Source: Comamonadaceae bacterium
GTDB taxonomy: Bacteria > Pseudomonadota > Gammaproteobacteria > Burkholderiales > Burkholderiaceae_C
Direction: 5' to 3'
DNA length: 64,000 nt
NCBI GenBank assembly: GCA_013297985.1
Contig: JAAFIY010000003.1
Location: 20,327 to 84,326, forward strand
Position numbers and translations under genes: made by a program. The notes under the pieces were generated by a model. The model was given only the letters and a program-made list of their open reading frames with translations, was not told where the DNA came from and did no database searches. This document shows, one piece after another, positions 54,281-64,000 of the stretch. Position 1 is the stretch's first letter; each line of letters opens with the position of its first letter.

Positions 54281-56350
54281 ATGTCTGCTTCGCCACCTGA
54301 ATCCGGCCCCACTGAACCGGCCCAATCGCCCGCCACCGATGCCGATGCGCTGTGGCAATCGCTGCTGCGCGAAGTGGCGGCCTTGCCTGCCCGCCCGGGG
54401 GTGTACCGCTACTTTGATGCGCGCAGCGAGGTGCTGTATGTGGGCAAGGCACGCGACCTGAAAAAGCGCGTGTCCAGCTACTTTCACAAAAACCATGGCG
54501 GCACCCGCATTGGGGTGATGGTGGGGCGCATTGCGCGGCTTGAGACCACGGTGGTGCGATCTGAGGCCGAAGCCCTGCTGCTTGAAAACAACCTGATCAA
54601 GACGCTCAACCCGCGCTTCAACATCCTGTTTCGGGACGACAAGAGCTATCCCTATCTCAAGCTCACCGCCACTAGGCCCTTAAAGCCGATGGAGCGCACC
54701 TCGCCCCAGGCCTTTACCCGGGTGGCCTACTACCGCGGCGCCACCGACCGGCAGCACCAGTACTTTGGGCCGTATCCCAGTGCCTGGGCGGTAAAGGAGT
54801 CGATCTTGCTGCTGCAAAAGGTGTTTCGCCTGCGCACCTGTGAAGACACGGTATTTGCCAATCGCACCCGGCCGTGCTTGCTGTACCAAATCAAACGCTG
54901 CAGCGGCCCTTGTGTGGGTTTGATTGATGAGGCTGCCTACGCGCGTGACGTGCAAGCTGCTGCCGCCTTTTTGCAGGGTAAAACCCAGACGGTGTTAGAC
55001 GATTTGCAAATCCGCATGACGAGCCACGCCGAGCAGCTGGAGTTTGAGCAAGCGGCCGAGTTGCGCAACCAAATGACCGCGCTCAGCCGCGTGCTGCACC
55101 AGCAGGCGGTGGACAACAGTGGCGACACCGACGTGGATGTGCTGGCTGTGGCCATGCAAGGCGGGCGAGCATGCGTCAACCTGGCCATGGTGCGCGGCGG
55201 GCGGCACTTGGGCGACAGGCCCTATTTTCCGTCGCACACCCTGGATGCATTGGTGGACGATGGCGATCTCGAGATTGACGCCGAGCCGCAGCCGCCAGCC
55301 AGCCCAGAAGCGGCCAGCCCGAGCGCCGCCAACGCCGAAACCGAAACCGAGGCCCAGCGCCAATCGCAGTTGCGCCGCCAAGTGCTGCATGCCTTTGTGG
55401 CCCAGCACTTCACCAGCGTGCCGCCACCCACGGTGCTGGTGTGCGGTGAGCCGATTGATCGCGAACTGCTCGCCGCCTTGTCTAAAGCCACCGGTGTGCG
55501 CATCAATGCCGTGCATCAGCCGCGCGAGCAGCGCCGCATTTGGCTGGAAATGGCGCAGACCAATGCCGATTTGCAACTGGCCCGTTTGCTGGCCGAAGAA
55601 GGCTCGCAACAAGCCCGTACCCGCGCGCTGGTAGACGCGCTGGACTTGGCGCCCGATGACCTCAACCGCTTTCGGGTGGAGTGTTTTGACATTTCTCACA
55701 CGGGGGGCGAAGCCACCCAGGCCAGTTGCGTGGTGTACCTGGGCCACAAGATGCTGAGCAGCGAATACCGTCGATACGGCATTGAAGGCATCACCGGGGG
55801 CGACGACTATGCCGCCATGCGCCAGGTGTTGATGCGCCGCTACGGCAAGCTGGCCCAAGCCCTGGCCGGGCCAGAGGCGGACACCGCGCGCCACCAAATG
55901 CCCGACGTGGTACTGATTGACGGCGGCCGCGGCCAAGTGGGTGTGGCCCGCGAAGTGTTTGAAGCACTGGGCCTGGACATCGCCCGCATCGTGGGCGTTG
56001 AAAAAGGCGAAGGCCGCAAGGTAGGCCTGGAAGAACTGGTGTTTGCCGACGGCCGCGACAAGATTGCCCTGGGCCGTGAATCGGCGGCCTTGATGCTGGT
56101 CGCCCACATTCGGGACGAGGCGCATCGCTTTGCCATCACCGGCATGCGCGCCCAAAGGGCCCGCACCCGCACCGGCACGGGGGCCAGTCGGCTAGAAGAC
56201 ATCGCAGGCGTGGGCCCCAAAAAGCGGGCGCGGCTGCTGCAGCGTTTTGGTGGGGTGCGGGGGGTGGCTTCGGCCGGTGTGGACGATTTGTGCACCGTGG
56301 AAGGCATTTCACGCGAGCTGGCCGAGACCATCTATCGGGCCTTGCATTGA
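54281..56350 (+). CDS. uvrC: Excinuclease ABC subunit C
   Basis: [53 protein letters not shown]-terminal HhH. Confidence 0.97.
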   Translation: MSASPPESGPTEPAQSPATDADALWQSLLREVAALPARPGVYRYFDARSEVLYVGKARDLKKRVSSYFHKNHGGTRIGVMVGRIARLETTVVRSEAEALLLENNLIKTLNPRFNILFRDDKSYPYLKLTATRPLKPMERTSPQAFTRVAYYRGATDRQHQYFGPYPSAWAVKESILLLQKVFRLRTCEDTVFANRTRPCLLYQIKRCSGPCVGLIDEAAYARDVQAAAAFLQGKTQTVLDDLQIRMTSHAEQLEFEQAAELRNQMTALSRVLHQQAVDNSGDTDVDVLAVAMQGGRACVNLAMVRGGRHLGDRPYFPSHTLDALVDDGDLEIDAEPQPPASPEAASPSAANAETETEAQRQSQLRRQVLHAFVAQHFTSVPPPTVLVCGEPIDRELLAALSKATGVRINAVHQPREQRRIWLEMAQTNADLQLARLLAEEGSQQARTRALVDALDLAPDDLNRFRVECFDISHTGGEATQASCVVYLGHKMLSSEYRRYGIEGITGGDDYAAMRQVLMRRYGKLAQALAGPEADTARHQMPDVVLIDGGRGQVGVAREVFEALGLDIARIVGVEKGEGRKVGLEELVFADGRDKIALGRESAALMLVAHIRDEAHRFAITGMRAQRARTRTGTGASRLEDIAGVGPKKRARLLQRFGGVRGVASAGVDDLCTVEGISRELAETIYRALH

Positions 56351-56414
56351 TCGGCGCCGCGCGCTGTGGCGCACTGACACAGCGCTGCAAAAGCCGCATG
56401 ACACAATCGTTGGC

Positions 56415-56981
56415 ATGTTCTTCACCATCCCGACGCTGCTGACCTGGACGCGGATCGTGGCGATCCCGCTCATCGTCGGGGTGTTCTACCTGCCCTGGGA
56501 AGCCGACCTGCGCAACCTGATCGCCACGGTGATGTTTGTGGTGTTTGCCGCCACCGATTGGGCCGACGGCTACTTGGCCCGCAAGCTCAATCAAACCTCG
56601 GCTTTTGGTGCCTTTTTAGACCCGGTGGCCGACAAGTTTTTGGTGTGCGCGAGCTTGTTGGTGCTGGTGCATTTATCGCGTGCGGATGTGTTTGTGGCGC
56701 TGATCATCATCGGACGCGAAATCGCCATTTCGGCCCTGCGCGAATGGATGGCGCAAATCGGCGCACTGCGCAGTGTGGCCGTGCACATGTTGGGCAAGCT
56801 CAAGACGGTGGTGCAGATGGTGGCCATCCCGTTCTTGCTCTTTGACGGCATGCTGCTGGGCGTGATCGACACCGCGTTGTGGGGCACGGTGCTGATCTGG
56901 GTGGCGGCCGTGCTCACCGTGTGGTCGATGGTGTACTACCTGCAGCGCGCATTGCCCGAGATTCGTGCCAAGGCGCGCTGA
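56415..56981 (+). CDS. pgsA: CDP-diacylglycerol-glycerol-3-phosphate 3-phosphatidyltransferase
   Basis: MFFTIPTLLTWTRIVAIPLIVGVFYL; DWADGYLARKLNQTSAFGAFLDPVADKF. Confidence 0.96.
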   Translation: MFFTIPTLLTWTRIVAIPLIVGVFYLPWEADLRNLIATVMFVVFAATDWADGYLARKLNQTSAFGAFLDPVADKFLVCASLLVLVHLSRADVFVALIIIGREIAISALREWMAQIGALRSVAVHMLGKLKTVVQMVAIPFLLFDGMLLGVIDTALWGTVLIWVAAVLTVWSMVYYLQRALPEIRAKAR

Positions 56982-57011
56982 TCTCGCCGCAACCCCGCGC
57001 CTCAACAAGCC

Positions 57012-57926
57012 ATGACAGCAGGCTCTAACGCGGCATGGGTGCGTGCCATGCCGGTGGTGTTTGTGTTGATCTGGGCCACCGGCTTCATCGTGGCCCGCTA
57101 CGGCATGCCGTATGCGCCCCCGCTTACTTTCCTCACGATCCGGTTCGCCCTGTCGGTGTTGTGCTTTGGGCTGTGGATTGCGCTGACGCGGCCCGCTTGG
57201 CCTAGCCAGCCGGGCGCCTGGCGCCACTTGGCTGTGGCTGGTGTGTTGATGCATGCGGGCTACTTGGGCGGCGTGTGGGTGGCTGTCAAGGCCGGCATGG
57301 GCGCGGGGCTGTCAGCGCTGCTGGTGGGCTTGCAGCCGGTGCTCACGGCCATTTGGTTGTCAGCTGTTGGTTCGCGGGTAAGTGCCCGTCAGTGGGCCGG
57401 GCTGGCGCTGGGCTTGGCAGGTTTGGTGATGGTGGTGTGGCACAAGCTGGGTTTGGGCGAAGTGACGCCCTTTAACTTCGCGTCGGCCATGGTGGCGCTG
57501 ATGGCCATCACCGCAGGCACGCTGTACCAAAAGCGCTATGTGCAGCCCTGTGATGTGCGCACCGCCAACTGCATTCAATTGGCGGCAGCGTTTGTCGTCA
57601 CGGCCCCGCTTGCCTTGTTGCTTGAGTCTGAGCCGATGCAGTGGAACCCGCAACTGATGGGGGCCATGGCTTGGTCGGTGTTGGTGCTGACGCTCGGCGG
57701 TAGTTCACTGCTGTATCTGCTGATTCAGCGGGGCGCCGCCACATCGGTGAGTAGCGTGATGTACCTGGTGCCGCCCACCACCGCGCTGATGGCTTGGAGC
57801 TTGTTTGCAGAGCCCATCGGCTGGCTGGGCGCGGCGGGCATAGCCGTCACCGCAGCGGGGGTGGCCATGGTGGTGCGCGCAGCCGCAGCAAGCGAGGCCG
57901 AAGCGCGGCAGGCCCCCAAAACCTAA
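57012..57926 (+). CDS. DMT/EamA-family transporter
   Basis: WATGFIVARYGMPYAPPLTFLTIRF; multi-TM; duplicated EamA pattern. Confidence 0.9.
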   Translation: MTAGSNAAWVRAMPVVFVLIWATGFIVARYGMPYAPPLTFLTIRFALSVLCFGLWIALTRPAWPSQPGAWRHLAVAGVLMHAGYLGGVWVAVKAGMGAGLSALLVGLQPVLTAIWLSAVGSRVSARQWAGLALGLAGLVMVVWHKLGLGEVTPFNFASAMVALMAITAGTLYQKRYVQPCDVRTANCIQLAAAFVVTAPLALLLESEPMQWNPQLMGAMAWSVLVLTLGGSSLLYLLIQRGAATSVSSVMYLVPPTTALMAWSLFAEPIGWLGAAGIAVTAAGVAMVVRAAAASEAEARQAPKT

Positions 57927-58930
57927 GAGCGCTCGCCCGGTCGCGTGGGGCTGTCGTCAATGCCACCCCAGGGCGCTGCCACAAAGGCCTGCGCCAGCGC
58001 ATCGCGCACCACCCGCAAGCGCCGCGGGCTGCGGCTTTGTCGCGGCTGCAGCCATTGCACATCCGCATCGGTCATGGCCCAACCTGGCAGCACGGTCTGC
58101 AGGGCACCTTGGCGCACCAGTGGCGCCACATCCCACTGGCTGCGCAGCATCAGTCCATGACCGGCCAAGCACCAGTCGCGCACGGTTTCGCCTGAATTAC
58201 TGGTGAGCGGGCCGCTGGCTTCAATCCGTTCCACCAGCCGTTGCGGGCCCTGCGAGCGCTGCAGCACCCAGGTTTGGCGAGCCGCCTGCGGCGTGCGCCC
58301 GGGGTCGGTTGGCGGTGTGTTTTCAAGGGCCAGCAGACAGCGATGCGCCAGTAAGTCGGCGGGTTGCAGCGGCAGGCCATGGCGGCGCAGATACGCCGGG
58401 GCCCCGACCACCACGCGCTGGTTGCTGGCCAGCCGCGACGCCGTCCAATGGTGGGCATGCTCGGGCGGCACCGGCCATAACCACACAGCGGCATCTAGCC
58501 CGGCTCGAGTGAGGTCGCTCAAGTGGTCGCACAAATGCAGATGCACCCGCAGCCCAGGGTGGTCGGCCTGCAGGCGCGCCAGCACCGGCGCCACCCAAGT
58601 TCGCCCAAAGCCAAAGGTGGCCGCAATCTGTACCGGTCCCACCACTTGGCGGCGGCGCTCTAACAAATCGGCCTCCAGCGCGTCAAACTGCGCAAGCAGC
58701 GAATGGGCTTGCGCCAGCAATAGCCGCCCGTCGGTGGTCAGCGCGAGTTGGCGCGTGCTGCGCTCAAACAAAGCGGCGCCCAAGCGTGCCTCCAACGCGG
58801 CCAGGCGCTTGGTGACGACCGAGGGCGCCAGGCCCAGCGCCTGGCCCGCCGCGCTTAAGCGGCCGGCCTGCGCAATGGCCTGCACCAGGCGCAGATCGCT
58901 GCGATCAAGTTGTGGTGGCATTCTTTCCAT
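57923..58930 (-). CDS. LysR-family transcriptional regulator
   Basis: LRLVQAIAQAGRLSAAGQALGLAPSVVTKRLAALEARLGAALFERSTRQLALTTDG. Confidence 0.93.
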   Translation of the reverse strand: MERMPPQLDRSDLRLVQAIAQAGRLSAAGQALGLAPSVVTKRLAALEARLGAALFERSTRQLALTTDGRLLLAQAHSLLAQFDALEADLLERRRQVVGPVQIAATFGFGRTWVAPVLARLQADHPGLRVHLHLCDHLSDLTRAGLDAAVWLWPVPPEHAHHWTASRLASNQRVVVGAPAYLRRHGLPLQPADLLAHRCLLALENTPPTDPGRTPQAARQTWVLQRSQGPQRLVERIEASGPLTSNSGETVRDWCLAGHGLMLRSQWDVAPLVRQGALQTVLPGWAMTDADVQWLQPRQSRSPRRLRVVRDALAQAFVAAPWGGIDDSPTRPGERS

Positions 58931-58996
58931 GGCGGAAACACTGTACCTGCGCGCCAAGCGCAGATGGCCCAATTACAGTGCCCCTGAGGTGAATCC

Positions 58997-59950
58997 ATGC
59001 ACGCCCACCAGCCACAACCGTCCCCCGCCAACCCAGAAACCAGCGGCCTTTGGCCCGATCCCTTTTGGACCTGCCAACGCCTGACTGTGGATGGCGTAGG
59101 CCTGCAGGTGCGTACGGGTGGAGAGGGCCCCGCGCTGTTGTTGCTGCACGGCCACCCGCAAAGCCATGCCATGTGGCACCGGGTGGCGCCCACGCTGGCG
59201 CGCAGCCACACGGTGGTGATGATGGATTTGCGCGGCTACGGCGAATCAGACCGCCCGGCCGATGACGCGGAACACGTGGCCTACAGCAAACGCCGGATGG
59301 CCGCCGACGCGCTTGGCGTGATGCGGGCCCTGGGCCACACCCGCTTTGATGTGCTGGCCCATGACCGCGGTGCGCGGGTGGCGCACCGGCTGGCGGTGGA
59401 TGCCCCGCAAGCGGTGACTCGCCTGATGCTCTTGGACATCGCGCCCACGCTGGCTATGTACCAACACACCGACCGGGTGTTCGCCCAGGCGTATTGGCAT
59501 TGGTTCTTTTTGATCCAACCCCCGCCGCTGCCTGAAGCCCTCATTGAGTCGGACCCCGAGCGCTACTTGCGCAGCCTGATGGGCGCGCGTTACGGCGGGC
59601 TGCAGGTGTTTGACCCGCTGGCCTTGGCGGAGTACATCCGCTGCGCCCGCGTGCCGGGCACCGCGCAGGCCATGTGTGGCGACTACCGCGCCAGCGCAGG
59701 CGTTGATTTGGCGCACGACCAAGCGGATATCGATTCCGGCCGGCAACTGACCCAGCCGCTGCGGGTGCTGTGGGGTGCCCAAGGCGCGGTGGCGGCCAGT
59801 TTTGATGTGCTGGCGCTGTGGCGCGAACGGGCCACTCAGGTCAGCGGCCGAGCGCTGCCCAGCGGCCACTACATCGCCGAGCAAGTCCCGGCTGACTTGT
59901 TGGCCGAGTGTGCGGATTTCTTTAAACCCAATCAGCCTGTTGCGCCCTAA
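58997..59950 (+). CDS. Alpha/beta hydrolase, haloacetate dehalogenase-like
   Basis: LLLLHGHPQSHAMWHRVAP, VMMDLRGYGESDRP, DVLAHDRGARVAHRLAVD. Confidence 0.85.
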   Translation: MHAHQPQPSPANPETSGLWPDPFWTCQRLTVDGVGLQVRTGGEGPALLLLHGHPQSHAMWHRVAPTLARSHTVVMMDLRGYGESDRPADDAEHVAYSKRRMAADALGVMRALGHTRFDVLAHDRGARVAHRLAVDAPQAVTRLMLLDIAPTLAMYQHTDRVFAQAYWHWFFLIQPPPLPEALIESDPERYLRSLMGARYGGLQVFDPLALAEYIRCARVPGTAQAMCGDYRASAGVDLAHDQADIDSGRQLTQPLRVLWGAQGAVAASFDVLALWRERATQVSGRALPSGHYIAEQVPADLLAECADFFKPNQPVAP

Positions 59951-59983
59951 AAATATGCGCTGGCAGCTACAAAAAAAGGAGCG
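59926..59983 (-). repeat. Dispersed palindromic repeat spanning the hydrolase stop codon and the tartrate dehydrogenase RBS
   Basis: Minus strand CGCTCCTTTTTTTGTAGCTGCCAGCGCATATTTTTAGGGCGCAACAGGCTGATTGGG. Confidence 0.7.
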
Positions 59984-59989
59984 TTGAAC

Positions 59990-61078
59990 ATGAATACCCC
60001 CCATCGAATCGCCGTGATTGCAGGCGACGGCATCGGCAAAGAAGTCATGCCCGAGGGTTTGCGCGTGCTGCAGGCCGCCGCCAGCCGTTTCAACATCCCG
60101 CTGCAGCTGGATCACTTTGATTTTTCAAGCTGGGACTACTACGAGCGCCACGGGCAAATGCTGCCCGACAACTGGAAAGACCAGATCGGCGGCCACGACG
60201 CCATCTTCTTTGGCGCGGTGGGCTGGCCCGAAAAGATTCCCGACCACGTGTCGCTGTGGGGTTCGCTGCTGCTGTTTCGTCGCGAGTTTGATCAATACAT
60301 CAACCTGCGCCCCGCGCGCTTGATGCCCGGCGTGACGGCCCCGGTTGTGCGCCCCGATGGCACAGCCCGTGCGCCCGGTGAAATCGACATGATGATCGTG
60401 CGCGAAAACACCGAAGGCGAGTATTCAAGCATTGGCGGGCGCATGTACGCGGGCACCGAGCGCGAAATCGTCATGCAAGAAACCGTGATGTCGCGCGTAG
60501 GGGTGGACCGTGTACTGAAGTTCGCGTTCGACTTGGCGCAATCGCGGCCGCGTAAACACCTCACCAGTGCCACCAAGAGCAATGGCATCAGCATCACCAT
60601 GCCGTATTGGGACGAGCGCCATGCGCTGATGGCGCAGCAGTTTCCCGAGGTGCGCACCGACAAGTTTCACATCGACATTCTCACCGCGCACTTTGTGCAG
60701 CGGCCCGATTTCTTCGATGTCGTGGTGGCTAGCAACTTGTTTGGCGACATCTTGAGCGACTTGGGGCCTGCGTGCACCGGCACGATTGGCATTGCGCCCA
60801 GCGCCAACTTGAATCCCACGCGCCAGCATCCGTCATTGTTCGAGCCGGTACACGGCTCGGCCCCGGATATTGCAGGCCAGGGCATCGCCAACCCAATCGG
60901 CCAAATTTGGTCGGCTGCACTGATGCTGGACTTTTTGGGTCATCGGGCTGCGCACGACGCGGTGCTGGCGGCCATTGAAAAAGCCCTGCAGCCTGACAGC
61001 GGCGCCCCCCGCACCCGCGATTTGGGCGGCACGGCCAGCACTGCCGACGTCGGCCGGGCGGTAGCGAGCCTGGTCTGA
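59990..61078 (+). CDS. Tartrate dehydrogenase/decarboxylase-like (isocitrate/isopropylmalate dehydrogenase family)
   Basis: [59 protein letters not shown]. Confidence 0.87.
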   Translation: MNTPHRIAVIAGDGIGKEVMPEGLRVLQAAASRFNIPLQLDHFDFSSWDYYERHGQMLPDNWKDQIGGHDAIFFGAVGWPEKIPDHVSLWGSLLLFRREFDQYINLRPARLMPGVTAPVVRPDGTARAPGEIDMMIVRENTEGEYSSIGGRMYAGTEREIVMQETVMSRVGVDRVLKFAFDLAQSRPRKHLTSATKSNGISITMPYWDERHALMAQQFPEVRTDKFHIDILTAHFVQRPDFFDVVVASNLFGDILSDLGPACTGTIGIAPSANLNPTRQHPSLFEPVHGSAPDIAGQGIANPIGQIWSAALMLDFLGHRAAHDAVLAAIEKALQPDSGAPRTRDLGGTASTADVGRAVASLV

Positions 61079-61363
61079 GTCTTGCTGCGCCTTTAAGAGA
61101 GCTGAGGTTGCTAGAGGCGGGCGCCGTGCCCGTCAAGCCCAACCAAGGTTGATTGTGGCTTGCATGCAAAGCTGGGGTGAATGCGTATGGGACACATCTG
61201 TGAGCACCTCTTGGCGCGACATAGAATGCCGCTCCTTCGCGAAGAGTTCGTGGCATGCGCGGCCCATCGGCTGTTGCTACCGTTGGCACTCTCGTCTGAT
61301 TCAACCCACCCAATAATCGTTCACCCTTCCGTACCGACGCACCAAATACACGGGGAGCCCTTT

Positions 61364-61636
61364 GTGAATAAAACAGAGCTGATCGAATACATCGCCAACA
61401 ACGCCGACATCTCCAAAGCCGCCGCCACCCGCGCGCTGGACTCCACCATTGAAGCAGTCAAGAAAACCCTGCGCAAGGGCGGGACAGTCTCACTGGTGGG
61501 ATTCGGCACTTTCGCGGTCGGCAAGCGTGCTGCCCGCAGCGGTCGCAACCCGCGCACTGGCGCGACGATTAAAATCAAGGCTGCCAAGGTGCCCAAGTTC
61601 CGACCCGGCAAAGCCTTGAAAGACGCGCTGAACTAA
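61364..61636 (+). CDS. HU-family DNA-binding protein, GTG start
   Basis: (V)[65 protein letters not shown]. Confidence 0.95.
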   Translation: MNKTELIEYIANNADISKAAATRALDSTIEAVKKTLRKGGTVSLVGFGTFAVGKRAARSGRNPRTGATIKIKAAKVPKFRPGKALKDALN

Positions 61637-61665
61637 ACCTGAGCGCGCCACTCTCAATGCACACC

Positions 61666-61741
61666 GGGTGCTTAGCTCAGCTGGTAGAGCGGCGCCCTTA
61701 CAAGGCGTAGGTCGGCGGTTCGAACCCGTCAGCACCCACCA
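61666..61741 (+). tRNA. tRNA-Val (anticodon TAC), CCA encoded
   Basis: GGGTGCT acceptor pairs AGCACCC; anticodon loop CTTACAA; GGTTCGAACCC T-arm. Confidence 0.95.
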
Positions 61742-61752
61742 CCCAGGCCCGC

Positions 61753-61770
61753 GTGCACACCGGTGTGCAC
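61753..61770. other. 18-bp perfect palindrome GTGCACACCGGTGTGCAC
   Basis: Self-complementary sequence between tRNA-Val and ppiD. Confidence 0.7.
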
Positions 61771-61790
61771 GTAACCGGCCCGGTCCCCGA

Positions 61791-61817
61791 AGGCGAACCC
61801 CGGTTCGCCTTTTTTGT
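61791..61817 (+). terminator. Terminator downstream of tRNA-Val
   Basis: AGGCGAACC-CC-GGTTCGCCT followed by TTTTTT. Confidence 0.75.
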
Positions 61818-61842
61818 TGCAGCTTCGATATCCCCGCACACC

Positions 61843-63792
61843 ATGTTCGATTTCGTTCGCAACAACACCAAGATCATGATGGGCCTGCTGTTTGTGCTCA
61901 TCATTCCGTCGTTTGTGTTGTTTGGGCTTGAGGGCTACACCCGCTTCAACGAGCGCACCGCTGCGGTGGCCCGGGTAGACGGCAAAGACATCACCCAAGC
62001 CGATTGGGACGCCGCGCACCGTCGCGAAAGCGACCGCTTGCGTGCCCGCAACCCTGAGATTGATCCGCGCATGCTCGATTCCGCCAGCGCGCGCTATGCG
62101 ACGCTCGAGCGCCTGGTGCGCGAACGGGTGCTGGCTGCTGCAGCCGCCAAAGGCCATGTCAGCGTGAGCGACGCGCGGCTCGCCAACACCTTGCGAGCCG
62201 ACCCCACGATTGCCGCCATGCGCAATCCTGACGGCAGCCTCGACGTTGAGCGCTACAAGGCCCTGGTGGCCGCCCAGGGCCTGACACCCGCTGGCTTTGA
62301 AGAAGGTATCCGCGCCGACTTGGTCACACAGCAGTTAGTGCGCGCAGTGACTGGCTCGACGCCCTTGATGCCCACGGTTGCCGACGTGGCCTTGAGCACC
62401 TTCTACGAGCGCCGCGAAATCAAGTTCCAGCGCTTTTTTGCGGGCGATTTCTCCAAGACTCTGAACCCCAGCGACGCTGACTTGCAGGCCTACTACGACG
62501 CCAATGCGGCTGATTTCCGCACGCCTGAGCGTTCCACGGTCGAATGGGTGTTGCTGGACCTGCCCGCCATCGAGCGGCGCATCACCCTGAACGAATCCGA
62601 TGTGCGGGCCTACTACGACCAGAACAAAGACCGCTTCTCCACCAAAGAACAGCGGCGCGCCAGCCACATCCTGATTGCGGCGGACAAAAGCGCGGGTGCC
62701 GACAAACGCGCAGCCGCCAAAACCAAGGCAGAAGAACTGCTGGCCCAAGCACGCGCCAACCCCGCGCAGTTTGCCGAGCTGGCCCGCAAGAACTCACAAG
62801 ACACCGGCTCGGCCGTCAACGGCGGCGACCTGGATTTCTTTCCGCGTGGCGCCATGGTGCAGCCCTTTGAAGACTCAGCCTTCAGCCTGAAGCCTGGTGA
62901 CATCAGTGATGTGGTGGAGACCGACTTTGGCTATCACATCATTCGGCTGACCAGCATCAAAGCGCCGGTGGTACAGCCCTTTGAGTCGGTGCGCGCCGAT
63001 CTTGAAAAAGAGTTGAAGCGCCAGCAATCCCAACGCCGCTACAGCGAATACGCCGATCTGCTGACCAACGGCGTGTACGAGCAGGCCGATTCGCTCAAAC
63101 CCGTGGCCGAGAAGCTCAAGCTCGACATTCAAACCACCGAAGACGTCACCCGCGAGCCGCGCCCCGGTGCCAAGGGGCCCTTTGCCAACGCCCGCTTTGT
63201 CGAGGCTTTGTTCTCAGTCGATGCGCTGCAAAACAAGCGCAACACCGAAGCCATTGAAGTGGGGGCCAACCAGCTGGCCGCAGGCCGCGTGGTCAAGCAC
63301 GAGCCCGCTCGCACTCGCCCCTTGGACGAAGTGCGTGCCCAGGTGCGCGAACGCGTGCTCGCTAAGCAGTCCTTCGATGCCGCCCGCGCTAAGGCCCAGG
63401 CCCAAATGACGGCATGGCAAGCCGACAGCGCCAAGGCTGCCGCAGCCATGGGCACGCCAGTGGTCATTGCCCGTGACGCTGCCCAGGGCCTGCCCAGTGA
63501 ATTCATCACCACCGCCTTGACCGTTGATTTGTCCAAAGGCCCAGCATGGACGCTGATCGATTTGGGCATGCAAGGCACTGCGGTGGTGCAAGTGCTGAAA
63601 AAAGCGGACCGCCCCGCGCCTACGGCGGCGCAAGCGGGCCAAGACCGTGAGCAATACACCCGCTGGTGGTCTGGCGCCGAAGGCCGTGCCTACCTAGACA
63701 GCCTTAAAGAGCGCATGAAAGCCAAGATCTTGGTGCCTAAGCCCAGCGCAGAAGACACGGTGGCCAGCCTGGTGCGCGCGGCCACTCGGTAG
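61843..63792 (+). CDS. ppiD: SurA N-domain/parvulin peptidyl-prolyl isomerase (PpiD)
   Basis: MFDFVRNNTKIMMGLLFVLIIPSFVLFG anchor; ARKNSQDTGSAVNGGDLDFFPRGAMVQPFEDSAFSL, GYHIIRLT. Confidence 0.95.
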   Translation: MFDFVRNNTKIMMGLLFVLIIPSFVLFGLEGYTRFNERTAAVARVDGKDITQADWDAAHRRESDRLRARNPEIDPRMLDSASARYATLERLVRERVLAAAAAKGHVSVSDARLANTLRADPTIAAMRNPDGSLDVERYKALVAAQGLTPAGFEEGIRADLVTQQLVRAVTGSTPLMPTVADVALSTFYERREIKFQRFFAGDFSKTLNPSDADLQAYYDANAADFRTPERSTVEWVLLDLPAIERRITLNESDVRAYYDQNKDRFSTKEQRRASHILIAADKSAGADKRAAAKTKAEELLAQARANPAQFAELARKNSQDTGSAVNGGDLDFFPRGAMVQPFEDSAFSLKPGDISDVVETDFGYHIIRLTSIKAPVVQPFESVRADLEKELKRQQSQRRYSEYADLLTNGVYEQADSLKPVAEKLKLDIQTTEDVTREPRPGAKGPFANARFVEALFSVDALQNKRNTEAIEVGANQLAAGRVVKHEPARTRPLDEVRAQVRERVLAKQSFDAARAKAQAQMTAWQADSAKAAAAMGTPVVIARDAAQGLPSEFITTALTVDLSKGPAWTLIDLGMQGTAVVQVLKKADRPAPTAAQAGQDREQYTRWWSGAEGRAYLDSLKERMKAKILVPKPSAEDTVASLVRAATR

Positions 63793-63856
63793 GGCGCCTG
63801 GGGACGCTGTCCAGGGGCGTCGCCCATCCGGTGTGCTTAACGGCCCCGCAGGTTCG

Positions 63857-63862
63857 TATAAT
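63857..63862 (+). promoter_or_regulatory. TATAAT -10 box of tRNA-His
   Basis: Exact TATAAT 12 bp upstream of the tRNA; no clear -35. Confidence 0.6.
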
Positions 63863-63873
63863 GCGAGCTTAGT

Positions 63874-63950
63874 GGTGGCTGTAGCTCAGTTGGTAGAGTC
63901 CAGGATTGTGATTCCTGTCGTCGTGGGTTCGAGTCCCATCAGCCACCCCA
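63874..63950 (+). tRNA. tRNA-His (anticodon GTG), CCA encoded
   Basis: G-1 + GTGGCTG acceptor pairs CAGCCAC; anticodon loop ATTGTGATT; GGTTCGAGTCCC T-arm. Confidence 0.95.
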
Positions 63951-63963
63951 AGTGCACACAAGA

Positions 63964-64000
63964 AACCCTGCTATCTAAAGGATAGCGGGGTTTTTCTTTT
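63964..64000 (+). terminator. Terminator downstream of tRNA-His
   Basis: AACCCTGCTATC-TAAAG-GATAGCGGGGTT then T-rich tract. Confidence 0.85.

Overview
GC-rich chromosomal window from a betaproteobacterium, probably Comamonadaceae; this is judged from gene content and order, with no search run. Most of it is housekeeping DNA: accD(partial)-trpA-trpB-trpF-truA-fimV-asd-leuB-leuD-entericidin-leuC; gltA-sdhE-sdhB-sdhA-sdhD-sdhC; GntR regulator/mdh-citE-like; a hybrid histidine kinase; tolA-tolR-tolQ-ybgC; an aminotransferase; nusB-ribH-ribBA-ribE-ribD; a type IV minor-pilin/PilY1 cluster; nrdR; glyA; a lytic transglycosylase; a rhodanese; a DUF349-like protein; efp ... earP; uvrC-pgsA; an EamA/LysR/hydrolase/tartrate dehydrogenase group; and HU-tRNA-Val-ppiD-tRNA-His. 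No CRISPR array, prophage or transposase was seen. Main non-obvious signals: (1) A dispersed ~57-60 bp two-module palindromic repeat family, about 13 recognisable copies plus partials. Consensus is roughly TTGCTACAAAAWWTATAGCTGCTTCGGCnnATwnnnARGGGCGCTACAGCCnGATTKGG. Copies lie between genes, across a start codon (leuB), across a stop codon/RBS (hydrolase/ttuC), and in frame inside trpA, ribD, a histidine kinase and a DUF349 gene, where unrelated proteins gain the same peptide. (2) A 32-codon ORF upstream of asd ending TTKTTTTIKG-stop, followed by competing hairpins and a terminator-like hairpin, which looks like an amino-acid attenuator. (3) A ZTP/pfl-like riboswitch upstream of glyA. (4) A tandem palindromic operator for a Tat nitroreductase-like/TetR pair inserted between efp and earP. 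(5) A possible structured RNA upstream of the DUF349 gene. All family assignments come from reading the translated sequence by eye.
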